A stretch of 64,000 nucleotides of DNA, from contig JAMXBB010000003.1 of the NCBI GenBank assembly GCA_024138015.1, positions 16,484,455-16,548,454 on the forward strand, in the 5' to 3' direction. Numbering within the stretch: the stretch's first letter is position 1; each line of letters opens with the position of its first letter. The notes beneath the pieces were generated by a model. That model had not been told where the DNA came from. It worked only from the letters and a program-made list of their open reading frames with translations, and did no database searches. The DNA comes from Lumnitzera littorea (lineage: Eukaryota; Streptophyta; Magnoliopsida; Myrtales; Combretaceae). Below are positions 33,888 to 44,318 of the stretch, in pieces. Position numbers and translations under genes: made by a program.

Positions 33888-36478
33888 TGTTGAGCCCTAT
33901 TTTGGTTTTCCTTAATTTAACCTATACTAAGCTTAACCCGTTTAATATAAGTTACTCGATATAAAATTAAAAATATATATATTTTTCCTAAGAAAATTTG
34001 AAAAATAATTTAGAGTCACTAACCAGTTAAACTGGTAAAAAAAAATCAAATTAAGATTTTTAAGTAGAAAAACCTTAATTTAGGCACTAGCTTACAAATT
34101 TTCTAAAAAATAATTTTTTTTTAGAAAATTTAACTAGAGAAATGAGCTCAAAAGCCAACTTATTAAGACAAAAGTTATTATGTAAAAGTTAAAAGAAACT
34201 AACTAATAGACCTTTATTTTTATATTTTTTTATAAAAATGCCCAAATATGCAAAAATGTACAAAATGCAATTAAAATGAATTTTTAACAATTTTATTACG
34301 AATTTTCAAAAAAAAACAAAAAAAAATTTATATTTTTTATAGTTGCATCAGAGGTTCTTACGTACTCACTAATCGGGATTAAACCAATGTAGTTTTGTCT
34401 TTTTGGAAAAACTTTAATAGGCTGACAAATTTTATTTATGAAAAATAGGCCAGGTTTATGTTTCTTGACTAATTTATTTTTATTTAAAAAAAAAACTTAA
34501 AACCTAATTTTTATTCCAGTTAAAAAAAATCTAAGGACTTAATTTAAAAAAAAAACACTCCAAGTTAGTATTTTTTTTATTTTAGGAAAAACTGCTATGT
34601 AACAAAAATAAAAAAAATCATAAAATATCTAAATGAGAAAAAAAAAATGCAAGTTTTATGAAAATATGCTAATATGCAATTATTATGGAAAACATGTTGT
34701 TTTATGGAAAAAAATGCAATTAATATTGATAATATACCTAGTCATAGAAAAGATGTTTGACTTATAGAAAAAAATGCCTAAATCATGAAATCTAGACGAT
34801 GAAAAAGAATACTAAACCATGGAAAAGATTTTTAACCACAGAAAAGACACAAATTAAATTTTTTTAATTTTATGAAAACTAACAAGTGACAAAATGATTT
34901 TTCTAAAAATCCCTTACATACTAACTTTATTTAAAAATGTAGATTTAATGAAAAACATGCAAATTTAAACAAAGGATGCAAATTTCCTATATAAGTGCAA
35001 TTTCTAACAAAAATATTGAATTTTATTGAAATATACAATTTTAACTAAAAGTATACAACTTTATGCTAAAGTATACAACTTTATGCTAAAGCATGCAATT
35101 TATGCAAGAGATGCAAAAGGAACGAATCAATAGGAATTGACATAAAAGACCTGCAAAAACTCAGATTAGTAATGATTTTACATAAAATCATAATCATATA
35201 AAAACTAATATGACACATAAAACTTACAAAGATAACAATAGAAAAATAAATCATATAATTAAAAGAACTAAAACTAGCATTAAAATAAGACCTACATAAA
35301 AATAAACTAAAGTTAGTATAGGTTATTAATAAAATAAACTATCTAAACCAAAAAAGAGAAAAGAAAAAACAAATAAAATAAAACAAACTAAACCTACCTA
35401 TTTAATTACTAGTGCGTAGATCAGATCCAACAATAGATTTGAGAAGTTGTTTGTAGGTCAGATCGACTCAGGTTTGGGTCACTAATGGCAACAGCAAATT
35501 CAACTTCGCGCAAGGACTTCTGGACATAGGATCGAATGGGGACTTCAACTTTCATAAGGAAGTGATTGGAGAAATTGAGGTTGGCACCAACACCGCAATG
35601 TTTCATGATAACTTGATAGTGTTTGAAGAGAGGGTTTGTGAACAGTTGTAAGGTTGAGTTAGCTAGTTGCTGCTATGTGTGGTTGAGTGAGCATGAGGTT
35701 CATGATTTGGGGATTGAAGGAGCTACTATGGTTGTCGATTGAGGTTGTCAAGGGACTATGCAACGGTCTGGAGGAGTGTTTGAGTCAAGTTGGAGTGGCG
35801 CAATGTTGTGAGTGAAATGTGCAGTGTATAGAGTGTGGACTGTAAAGGTTGCTATGTGGAAGGGAAAAATTGTGTGTGTAGAATTGTATTTTATTTTACA
35901 ATTGAAGTCTATTATTTATAGACGAGTATTTTTTAATCTTTTGGATTTTTTTAATGAGGATTCAATCTTGACAAATCTAATAGTTATAGATTACAATAAT
36001 ACCCAATTTAGATTTGTTAATTTCTCAAATAATTCACTCAAGTTTTAGTTTAATCCACTCTTAAGATCAAGTTTTTAGAAACTCCATATTCTATTTGGGC
36101 TTTTTATCTTAGGCCAAATTAGTCTAACTTATTTTAAATTGGCTACGACTTTTTAATATAGCTCAAAATACACATGCTAACATATTTAATATATCATGAA
36201 TCTATTTTAATTATTGGACTGCTTTTAAAAAATATTTTTTTTTATAATGAAGCTCAATTATTTAAAGACTCAAATTTATTAAATTGCACGTATATCTTCA
36301 ACTATTGTTTAATCCTACCCTAAATTAACTAACTAACTAACTCAGACACTTTGTATTTTTTAATTTTTAATTTTTTTCTATTTTTTCAAGTTTTTTTATT
36401 TTATTTTTTATAAACTTGGCCCAAAAGTGAAAAGAGACTAAAATTAAAATAAAGTGTGGCAAAAATAAGGTGTCTATA
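33888..36478 (+). mobile_element. Family E solo-LTR-like element, copy E2
   Basis: It begins TGTTGAGCC and ends GTGTCTATA (final CA decayed to TA), with a perfect 5-bp TSD GTTAT at 33,883-33,887 and 36,479-36,483. It is 2,591 bp long. It shares with E1 and E3 the 'gagtc.c' segment (34,013), the 'ttcttacgtact..cgggatta' segment (34,357) and the T-rich tail. A G-richer zone at 35,400-35,870 corresponds to that of E1. No coding capacity. Confidence 0.85.
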
Positions 36479-36499
36479 GTTATATTACTAGGTTTAATC

Positions 36500-38390
36500 A
36501 ATTCCAATTCCCTTAAACCAAGTCTTTAAACTTCACCATGCCAAACACCTTTTTTAGCTTCAAGAACACATATTCTTTTAATGGATTTCTATAGATATCT
36601 ATAATTTGCTCTTTAGACAAGCAAAACTCAACCATGATCTCATTATCCTTAATTAAATCCTAACTCCTGAATGTAATAGTACTTAAGGTCAGTATGCTTA
36701 CTGTGATCATGAAACACTTGATTCTTTGTCAAAATAATTACTAATTTGTTGTTACAAAAAATATTAACAAGCTTAGCTTGTTGATGCTGCAACTCATTAA
36801 GCATTCTTCCTAACCAAATAGTCTGTAAAGCACAAAATGATACTGTTATATATTCTACATCTATTGTTAAGAGAGCTACCGCCTATTGTTTTTCTTAGAT
36901 AACCAAGAACAAAACTCTCGTCTTAAGATGAAAATCAAAACTAAAAGTATTTTTTCATATCTTTGCATAATCAACTCAATCTCTGTCTATATAGCTAATA
37001 AGCTCTACATCATCAGTACAAAAAGGAAAAAAAAAATGTTATCTGTAAGCATGCCTTTAATGTATCTCAAGATACATTTAGTTTCTTGCCAATAAGATTG
37101 ACACAAATCCTCCATAAATCTGCTAATGATGCCAATACTAAACATAATATCTGGCTTTGTAGTTGCTAAGTACCATAAGCTCCTAACTAACCGTTTATAA
37201 TTAATTGCATCAACCAGGTCACCACTATAATCTCTCACAAGTTTTAACCTCTCTTCATGTAATGCCTTAAGTCAAAAGTAATGAATAATCATGTTAACAA
37301 ACATTAATGGGTCCATTTCAACTATTTAACCAAAAAGTTGCAAACTTATGAGTACTAATCCCTCATACAATCGATGTAAGACTTTACTTTATCATGGGGT
37401 ATTACAATCTTCCCCCTTAAACACATGACGTATTCGTCATGAGACCTTATAATTAGCTCAATTCTTCCCCCTTTTCAATGAACAGTTTAGGTCACCCATT
37501 ACCTATAAATCATCTTGAAAGTATATCAAGAGTCACCACCTTGATGATACTCTCTCTCTTTCTCGAACCTCTTCTCTAAACTAGAATTAGACTTGAGTCG
37601 TCCACCTACTAGTAAGAGGTCGGCTTTGATATCATTTGTAATGCTCTAAGTCAAAAGTAATGAATAATCAAGCTAATAAACACTAATAAGCCCATTTTAA
37701 CTACTTACTCAAAAGTTTTAACTTTATGTTAATAAGGTATTCACCATTATGCATTATAAACCAATACTAATCCTTTTCCATAATCCATTTGAGACTTGAC
37801 TAAACCATAAAATATCTCACTTTAGCTAGAATCAAAATTGGATTACATAAATCCACTCTAAATCTTTTCACTACATCATTTGCATACTTTTTCTAAGAAA
37901 TAAATATCCCAAAATTTTCCTATTTCACCTTAGTATCAAGGAAGTAAGATATCGAACCTAAATCTAGCATCACAAACTTAACAATCATAGCCTCTCTAAA
38001 CTTCACTAGCAAATTAGAATTATTGCCAGCGAAAATTAAATCATCAACGTATAAACATACAATGATAAGATCACCACTGCAAGTTTGATTTAACATACAA
38101 AGTGTACTTACATGAACATCTCTAGAGACCATGATAAATAAAATAAGAATCAATTTTAGTGTACCATGCTTTAGGAGCCTGTTTTAAGTTATACAAGGCC
38201 TTTTTCAATTTATAAACCGTGTCTTCCTTCCCATTCTTCACATAGCCAAGAGATTGTTTAATATATACCTCTTCCTTAAGTATACCATTCAGAAACATAG
38301 ACTTAACATCTATTTGAAAAATTTTTCAACTATTATGAACAAGAAGTAAAACAAGCATTTTAAAGTATCAAGTCTAGTGGCAAGAGTAAT
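36500..38390 (-). pseudogene. Ty1/copia relic C3: reverse transcriptase and RNase H
   Basis: On the minus strand: a segment ending with YNLKQAPKAWYTKIDSY (about 38,170-38,330), LIIVCLYVDDLIFAGN with an intact YVDD (about 38,030-38,070), GIFISQKKYANDVVKRF (37,860-37,920), then after a TRIM insertion GDLVDAINYKRLVRSLWYLA (37,140-37,220). RNase H landmarks follow down to 36,525: a 'ILTLSTITF'-type segment and EQIIDIYRNPLKEYVFLKLK. RT copies RNA to DNA and RNase H degrades the RNA strand. Stops and frameshifts are frequent, though RT catalytic residues survive. Downstream, E2 is inserted just past the stop. Confidence 0.8.
37258..37819 (-). mobile_element. TRIM (miniature LTR retrotransposon)
   Basis: Two terminal repeats, 37,258-37,406 (149 bp) and 37,637-37,819 (183 bp), start TGTAATGC on the plus strand and end ATTACA or ATCTCA. 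The interior is 230 bp with no coding. Read on the minus strand, TGATATCAAAGCC (37,622-37,634) next to one LTR resembles the initiator tRNA-Met primer-binding site, and AAGGGGGAAGAT (37,407-37,418) next to the other is a polypurine tract, which fixes the orientation. Flanking CTTCA (37,253-37,257) and CTTTA (37,820-37,824) form a 5-bp TSD with one change. It interrupts the copia C3 RT. Such elements depend on proteins made elsewhere. Confidence 0.85.
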
Positions 38391-39355
38391 TGATAAGGAG
38401 TGGTGATGGGAACGACAACAGACGGTAATCTAGAATGAGTATTTGGGATTCAAAAATGGGTATGAAGAACAAGAAGGTTTTGATGGTGAATGTGAATGGA
38501 TGTAACTCACTAGGACATAAACACTATCAGGGATTTAAGCTTGAAATAAGGTTCGATACAACTCATGAACACTAAATGTCGCTTGGGAATTCAAATGAGA
38601 GTTAGATACGATATATTAACTCACTCAAATGAAGAGGTCCACCACAATCTTGATGATAAGATCGATAAAAACACAGGATCGATTAAAGAATTCAATCTAC
38701 ACTCAATAATCTGATAATGCTAGCTCAAGAGTAGCCTTGGCTCAAAAAGGGAAAGATTCCAAACAAAGGAATATACTTTTCTATCTATTTCATATATTGA
38801 CGTCCATCTGTTTGTCCTTTGATGTTTATAGATGTTGCTATTTATAGCAAGTCTTAAACCCTAATGGCAAAACTATAAATAATGTACAAGACCTTAAACT
38901 TAAAAGAATTGGGCCCATAAATAAAATAAAATAAAACATGTATAAGAATACAAAATTGTGCGTTTTACAGGAAAAGTCAACAAGCAATCACTTGGTATGT
39001 TCTAGAAGGAGTAATATTCTAACCAGATGGGGTTGGCAGTTGGATGTAAGGGTTTAGGAAGGAGTTCCTGAAGTCTTGCAGTATTTAGTCGTGACACCGA
39101 AAGGTCAGTCCACAATTGTTGAGTCCTAGAATCAGTCGGCACGAGTCTTTCAATGCTATACTGAGTGGCTCTTTGGTCCCAAGTACTTGGCCTTATGGTA
39201 TCTCGGCACCTTACTAACGACAAACTCGATGCCAAGTGTTTATCTTCCTCCTTCTCACCTTTCTGGCTGCAGCTTGGCTTCGATAAGAATTGATAGGCCT
39301 CGATTTCGAGCAAGTCTGCTACAGCTTGAATGTAGTCAGAGGCTGATTCCCATCA
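38391..39355 (-). repeat. 3' LTR of element H
   Basis: A 965-bp LTR, TGATAAGG..CCCATCA on the plus strand. The outer half aligns well with 41,044-41,606 (shared 'gacgtccatctgtttgtcct', 'ggcagttggatgtaaggg' and others). Confidence 0.8.
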
Positions 39356-39439
39356 TTACCGTGGGTTTGAAAGGAAGTTGTCATCAATGTTAAGTGTTGA
39401 GCATGGGTCGAGATGTTGAATAAGCTCCTTCTCCCTTTT

Positions 39440-40140
39440 CGCTTTACCATGGGTGCTAAGTGTCTTTAGATTTCCTCAATGCTCATCGGGGTTAAAAGAT
39501 AACTCTTCCCATCCTTCTGAACAATGTAAGTGTTGAGGAATCCGTCATGGATCACTTTCCAATCAAACTCCCATGGTTGACCAAGAAGTAGATTTGCGGT
39601 ATTCATAGGTACTACGTCAAAGTCAATCTCATCTTCATATTGCCTTGCCTTGAATGCGATCTATGCTCTTTTATGCATATGAACCATACCCTTGTCATTA
39701 AACCATTTCAACCTATAAGGTTGGGGGTACAAATAGGTCGGCAATTTCATCTTTTCTACTAACTCAGCAAAAATGATGTTAGTGCAACTACCCTCATCGA
39801 TAACTAGGGAACAAGTCTTCCCATTCACTAAGCACTGCATGTGAAATAATTTTTCCCTTTATTCGGGATCTGCCTTTAGGTCGGCTCGTGTAGCCGTAGC
39901 TAGGAGTCTATCTAGGTCTTCGGGATAGACATCTTCTTCTATCAACTGGTCATCTAATCTCTTGTTACTCTGACTCTCGATTTGAGCCTCAAGTCCTTTG
40001 CCCTTCAAGACCATGACCCTTTTATCCAGGCATTGGGATGCAATGTGTTTGTAGCCTAAGTACTTGAAGCACTTCACTTTTCGGGCCTTGTTGCCAGGTG
40101 CCTTCTCTTTCTTGGCAAACTTTTTCTCAACATGGACTGA
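39440..40140 (-). pseudogene. Element H: zinc knuckle and aspartic protease
   Basis: The minus strand has KCFKYLGYKHIASQCLDKRV (40,015-40,077), a CX2CX4HX4C knuckle with the second Cys changed to Tyr, and then EDVYPEDLDRL. After a stop at 39,859 come CSLVIDEGSCTNIIFAELVE with the catalytic Asp intact (39,796-39,798), YPQPYRLKWFNDKG and VVPMNTANLLLGQPWEFDWK. The protease ends near the LTR and is not followed by RT. Better preserved than the same region of G2. Confidence 0.75.
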
Positions 40141-40199
40141 TCAGCTAGGCTCTCCTTTCTCTATCTTCTTTTACCTCTCAGGCTCAAGGCTGCTTTGTT

Positions 40200-40960
40200 G
40201 AGGTCAGCTAATCGACCTCTGATGCCTTCTTCTCCTCTATCTCTCTACTCTTAAGGCCAAATTAATTAGCTCGTCTACAGAGTTGAACGGTTGCAATTCA
40301 ACTATGTTGGCAATTTCATCTCATAGTCTACTTAGGAACATAGCAATGGTGCGATCCTGTGACTCGATAATCTTACATCACGTCATTAGGATTTCAAACT
40401 CTTGTAAGTACTCCTTAACAATGTTTCAACCCTGTCTAAGGTACTGGAAAGTATAAGGCATCTCCTGCTTGAAGTAAGTTGGCATGAAACGTTGACTCAT
40501 CAATCGCCTCATAAGCCTCCAAGTTCTAACTAACTCTTCTCCTTTAGCATCTCGCTTGGCAACTAACTTATCCCATCAAAGACTTGCATATTCAACAAGG
40601 GATAGTAAAGTCAACTTTACCTTTGTTCGTTCATCATACTCATAGCACTTGAACAACTTCTCGACTCGGGGAACAAAATCAAGGAATTCTTCAATTCGGC
40701 TACTCCCACTGAAGGTCAGTAGTTTCAACTTGACATTGTCAAGTTCTCGGCCAGGTGCTCAAGGTTCATCCCTTGCATTCCAAGCTGGTCGATTCATCTC
40801 AATTTGGCCACTTTTGTTAGAGCTTTGCTTGGCAGTATCTCTTCTCAGTCTTGGTTCTCTTCTCCGAGCTCCTTGGTTTAACTTAAAGTCAACACTCTTG
40901 TCATTACCTCTTCTCGGCATTGGATGGTGTTCTCTTCTTCTAGGCTCGGCAGCTCTTTTC
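40200..40960 (-). pseudogene. Element H: gag
   Basis: The minus strand reads LDNVKLKLLTFSGSSRIEEF, VEKLFKCYEYDERTKVKLTL, EELVRTWRLMRRLMSQRFMP, NIVKEYLQEFEILM and DEIANIVELQPFNSVDELIN, in that order. This is the Retrotrans_gag domain that packages element RNA. Only about five stops fall in this stretch and the frame is otherwise continuous. It lacks its N-terminus because the deletion that removed part of the 5' LTR extends to it. Confidence 0.75.
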
Positions 40961-41043
40961 AGTTGTCGCTTATCATTATCGAGCTCATTGGAACCACTTC
41001 CACTTATAGGTATGTGCTCCCTTCTGTCTGTTGCTTATCATTA

Positions 41044-41606
41044 TTGTATATTGACGTCCATCTGTTTGTCCTTTGATGTTTACAGATGTTGCTATTTATA
41101 GAAAGTCCTAAACCTTAATGGCAAAACTGTAAATAATGTATAAGGTCTTAAACCTTAAAGAATTGGGCCCATAAATAAAAAATAAAAAAAAAACATGTAC
41201 AAGAATACAAAACCATGCGTTTTATAGAGAAAGTCGGCATGTAGTCACTCGGCGTGTCTCGGAAGTAGTAATATCCAAATCGGACGAAGTTGGCAGTTGG
41301 ATGTAAGGGTTCGAGAAAGAGTTCCCGAAATCTTACAGTGTTTGGTTAAGACATTAGAAAGGTCAGTTAACAATTGCCGAGTCTTAAAATCAGTCAGCAC
41401 GAGTCTCTCAATGCTATGTCGAGTTGCTCTTTGGTCCTAAGTACTCGACCTTATAGTATCTCAGCTGACAACAGACTTGATGCCGAGTATTTATCTTCCT
41501 CCTTCTCGCCCTTCTGGCTATAGCTCGGCCTCAGCAAGCATTGATAGGCCTCAGCTTTAAACAGGTTTGCTGCAGCTTAGATGTAGTTAGAGGCTAATTC
41601 TCATCA
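41044..41606 (-). repeat. 5' LTR of element H, inner part deleted
   Basis: Aligns with the outer ~560 bp of the other LTR and ends GATTCTCATCA on the plus strand. The remaining ~400 bp, primer-binding site and leader are absent. Confidence 0.8.
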
Positions 41607-41611
41607 GTAAT

Positions 41612-42830
41612 AACCTTAAAATAGTCAATACCTAGTTTTTGCTTGTAATCGTTTGCAACCAAACATACATTTATAAAGCAATTCACCTCTCCCTTAGACT
41701 TGTTCTCAATCCTGTATGGCCATTTAAAACCAATTAGCTTCTTATCCTTAGAAAAGATAGTAAGCTCCTAAGTTTTGTTCTTTTTCATAACATAGATTTC
41801 ACCATTCATTATTTTCACCTAACAATCATTAATAGTAGCTTCCTCAAAAGATAAAGGATCACAATTTGCAAATAAGGCATAATGCATTACATCATCAAAA
41901 TCATCATTAAAAGGATTGCTAACATTACCAACCTTGTAATCCTCCAAATAAAAGAGCATTTTGCATTGTTTACATAGTCAACTAGAAGATCCACCAAGCA
42001 TAGGTTGTACATCGATATATATATCAACATTATATCTAACATTAATAATAGTAAGTGATTATAAAATTTTCTCTTTGCTAGACCAATCCCAAGAACCATC
42101 ATCATGAAAAGTGACATCCCATTGACAATCGCCATTTTAGTTTTCGAATTATATAACTTATAACCTCGTGTCTTGTAACCATGCCCAATAAAGATACATT
42201 TTTTTTACTTTATCACTAAACTTCTTCCTCATCTTATTAAGTACATGGTATACATAATAGAACTAAACATCTTGAGATACCCAATGTTAGGCATTTTACA
42301 ATTCCAAGCTTTCTATTAAGTTTTGTCATGAATACTCCTAGTAAGGCACTTCTTCAAAACATAAATAGCACAAGCAATTGCTTCTATCTAAAAATGTTAA
42401 GGCAAATTTTTACTATGCAACATGAATCTCACTATATTCATAACAGTTCTACTCTTCCTCTCAGCCATACCATTTTGCTAAGGAGTATACTTAGCAGTTA
42501 CTTAATGTTGAATATCATGCTTTTCAAGAAATTCATCACACCCAGTATATTTTGTACCTTTATCAGTTTTTAAAATTTTAACTTAATACCCATTTTGTCT
42601 TTCAACATAAGCGATAATAATTTTAAAGTATCATATATTTCAGATTTATGCTTCAAAAAATAAACCCACGCCTTCTTACTGAAATCATTAATGGAAGTAA
42701 CAAAATACTTGTTGCCATCGATGGAAGGAATCTCTACAGAGTTCAAATTTAAATGAACAAGTTTGAATGGCATACTAGCTCTCCAATCTTTCTCTTTTTG
42801 GTTACTAACTCTCATCAATAGGAATAAATC
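41612..42830 (-). pseudogene. Ty1/copia relic C3: integrase
   Basis: The minus strand begins within the integrase at 42,818 with RASMPFKLVHLNLNSVEIPS, then NDFSKKAWVYFLKHKSE. It continues through KTDKGTKYTGCDEFLEKHD, QNGMAERKSRTVMNIVRFML, KKCIFIGHGYKTRGYKLYNS and ends with GIDYFKVIT at the point where element H is inserted (41,611). All three catalytic positions of the D,D,E triad (NDFS, TDKG, MAERK) can be followed. The 5' side (gag, protease) is missing; at 42,830 the sequence changes to a gypsy leader fragment. Confidence 0.8.
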
Positions 42831-43194
42831 AATGGAATCGTAGTTGTTCCCCCATTTTGCAGCTAGGGTAACGAGCTATAGGCAATCTCTTTCAAGATTG
42901 CCAATGCATGTGACTATTTGTTGTAGTAAATGCTCAGTTGTAGCTAGACAATTATTATTGATTTGCACCCTCAACAAGGGGGAGGTAGAGCATTTGACAC
43001 ATCTATGTGGTTGGCGAGTTATTGAATATTGTCATTATTGGCACTTATTGATTCGAGATTTCACATAGTTGTTTAGACTTAGTACAACAAGTCATTGTGG
43101 AATGTTTTGGGAGTATTTAAGAAACACCAGGATGTGTTCAAAGGTAGTTGTGAAGATGGCTTTCATATGCCACATACACAGTGGGTGCTAAAAT
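42831..43194 (-). pseudogene. Leader or early gag fragment of another gypsy element (G6)
   Basis: Next to the LTR end at 43,195 the minus strand reads TTTTAGCACCCACTGTGT, resembling the 'TTTTGGCGCCCACTGTGGGG' context that follows the 5' LTR of many plant gypsy elements. Beyond it the sequence is weakly coding at best before it meets copia C3. Confidence 0.45.
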
Positions 43195-43700
43195 GTTGAT
43201 AATGATTGCTAAAATATTGATGGTGATTTTTCATTTAGCTGGGCTTTAGGCTTATTGATACTTGCAACACAAAAAATGATTAAAGTAGTTTTCTCTAGCA
43301 TAATTACTACGATACTTGAGTTAATCGCACATGAGAGAGAGTGATACTCATTAAGAGAAAGTGTGTTGTGTTATGTAGTGTAATTATGTTTTTGTGTTAC
43401 CTAAAATAGCTTATGTAGGATATTTATACATGGGAGCAAGCTATGCTTCCACTTTCCTTTTTTCCATACTTTTTGTCAAGTTCCTCCATTTAGGTTGGTG
43501 TGATCTTCTAACAAGTGTTAGGACATGATTGCATTAGCTCTCATTAAATGTACAATCTTTTGAGCTATAGGTCGGCCTCAGGGCCTGCCAGTTTTAGGGA
43601 TTCGCCTTGGTTGAGCCTTATTAGGTAGACAAGCTTAATTGTATAGTGTCTTTGGCTTATATCCAAAATTAGCTATTGATAGGCGAGAAATTTTATCTTT
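43195..43700 (-). mobile_element. 5' LTR of gypsy G6, partial
   Basis: Starts TGTTGATAATG on the plus strand, which is the LTR's CA end on the minus strand, and contains a minus-strand TATA-like TGTATAAATATCC at about 43,418-43,430. The right boundary is not clear; no TSD found. Confidence 0.45.
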
Positions 43701-44318
43701 CCAATTTATAACTATTAAAGGATAGGATGTGTAATTACCATTCAATAGGTTAAATTATGGAATCTAATTTTTTACAAGGTTTACCAATTATGCTTATTAG
43801 CCTTCAATAATTTTAAATTCACCTTATTTTATTACTACTATAAAAAACTCTTCAAGCTTCTATTACAATAACAATAGGGTGGGTATGAATCGGTTTTTTT
43901 CAGTTTTCCCTCCACATCAAACCAAATTATAAAAATATAGTTCGGTTTTATATAGCTTTGAATCAAATTGTATGGTTCGGATTAAAAATTTTTCCAAACC
44001 TTAAAATTTCAGTTTTGTTTATGAATTGAACCATATCTTATAGTTTAAAAAGTTTATTTACGAAACATGTAATTTCATATAAAAAGTATTGAATTGATTT
44101 AAAAATATTAAGTATTATTATAATAAAGGTTAATAAAATCAACATTCATGTGATTAAAAATTTTCAAATGTATCTTAATAGTTAATTTTATTTTCAAACT
44201 TTAGGTCAAATTACATATATATTTTATGCATTATACTAATTAAAAGTTTAATACATATAAATTTAAATAAATGTAAAAGAAAAATTTTTTTAAGTGCTAT
44301 ATTATAACAAAAGACGTT

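Larger units (their letters stand above)
38391..41606 (-). mobile_element. Gag-protease-only gypsy LTR element (element H)
   Basis: Inserted in copia C3 between its integrase and RT, with perfect TSD GTAAT (38,386-38,390 and 41,607-41,611) and TG..CA ends. Its two LTRs are 38,391-39,355 and 41,044-41,606, the latter lacking about 400 bp at its inner side together with the primer-binding site. Between them are gag and protease only, with no RT, RNase H or integrase. It resembles the TR-GAG class of non-autonomous plant elements, here also with protease. The inner deletion of the upstream LTR means this copy is now immobile. Confidence 0.8.

Noticed and set aside
39187..39393. Overlapping open frames at 39.0-39.4 kb on both strands
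   Set aside because: They lie in the LTR of element H, and the same DNA at 41.4-41.6 kb does not keep the frames open.
40649..41101. 150-codon plus-strand open frame, among the longest in the window
   Set aside because: Antisense to the gag of element H and runs into its LTR; the minus strand has the recognisable gag motifs.
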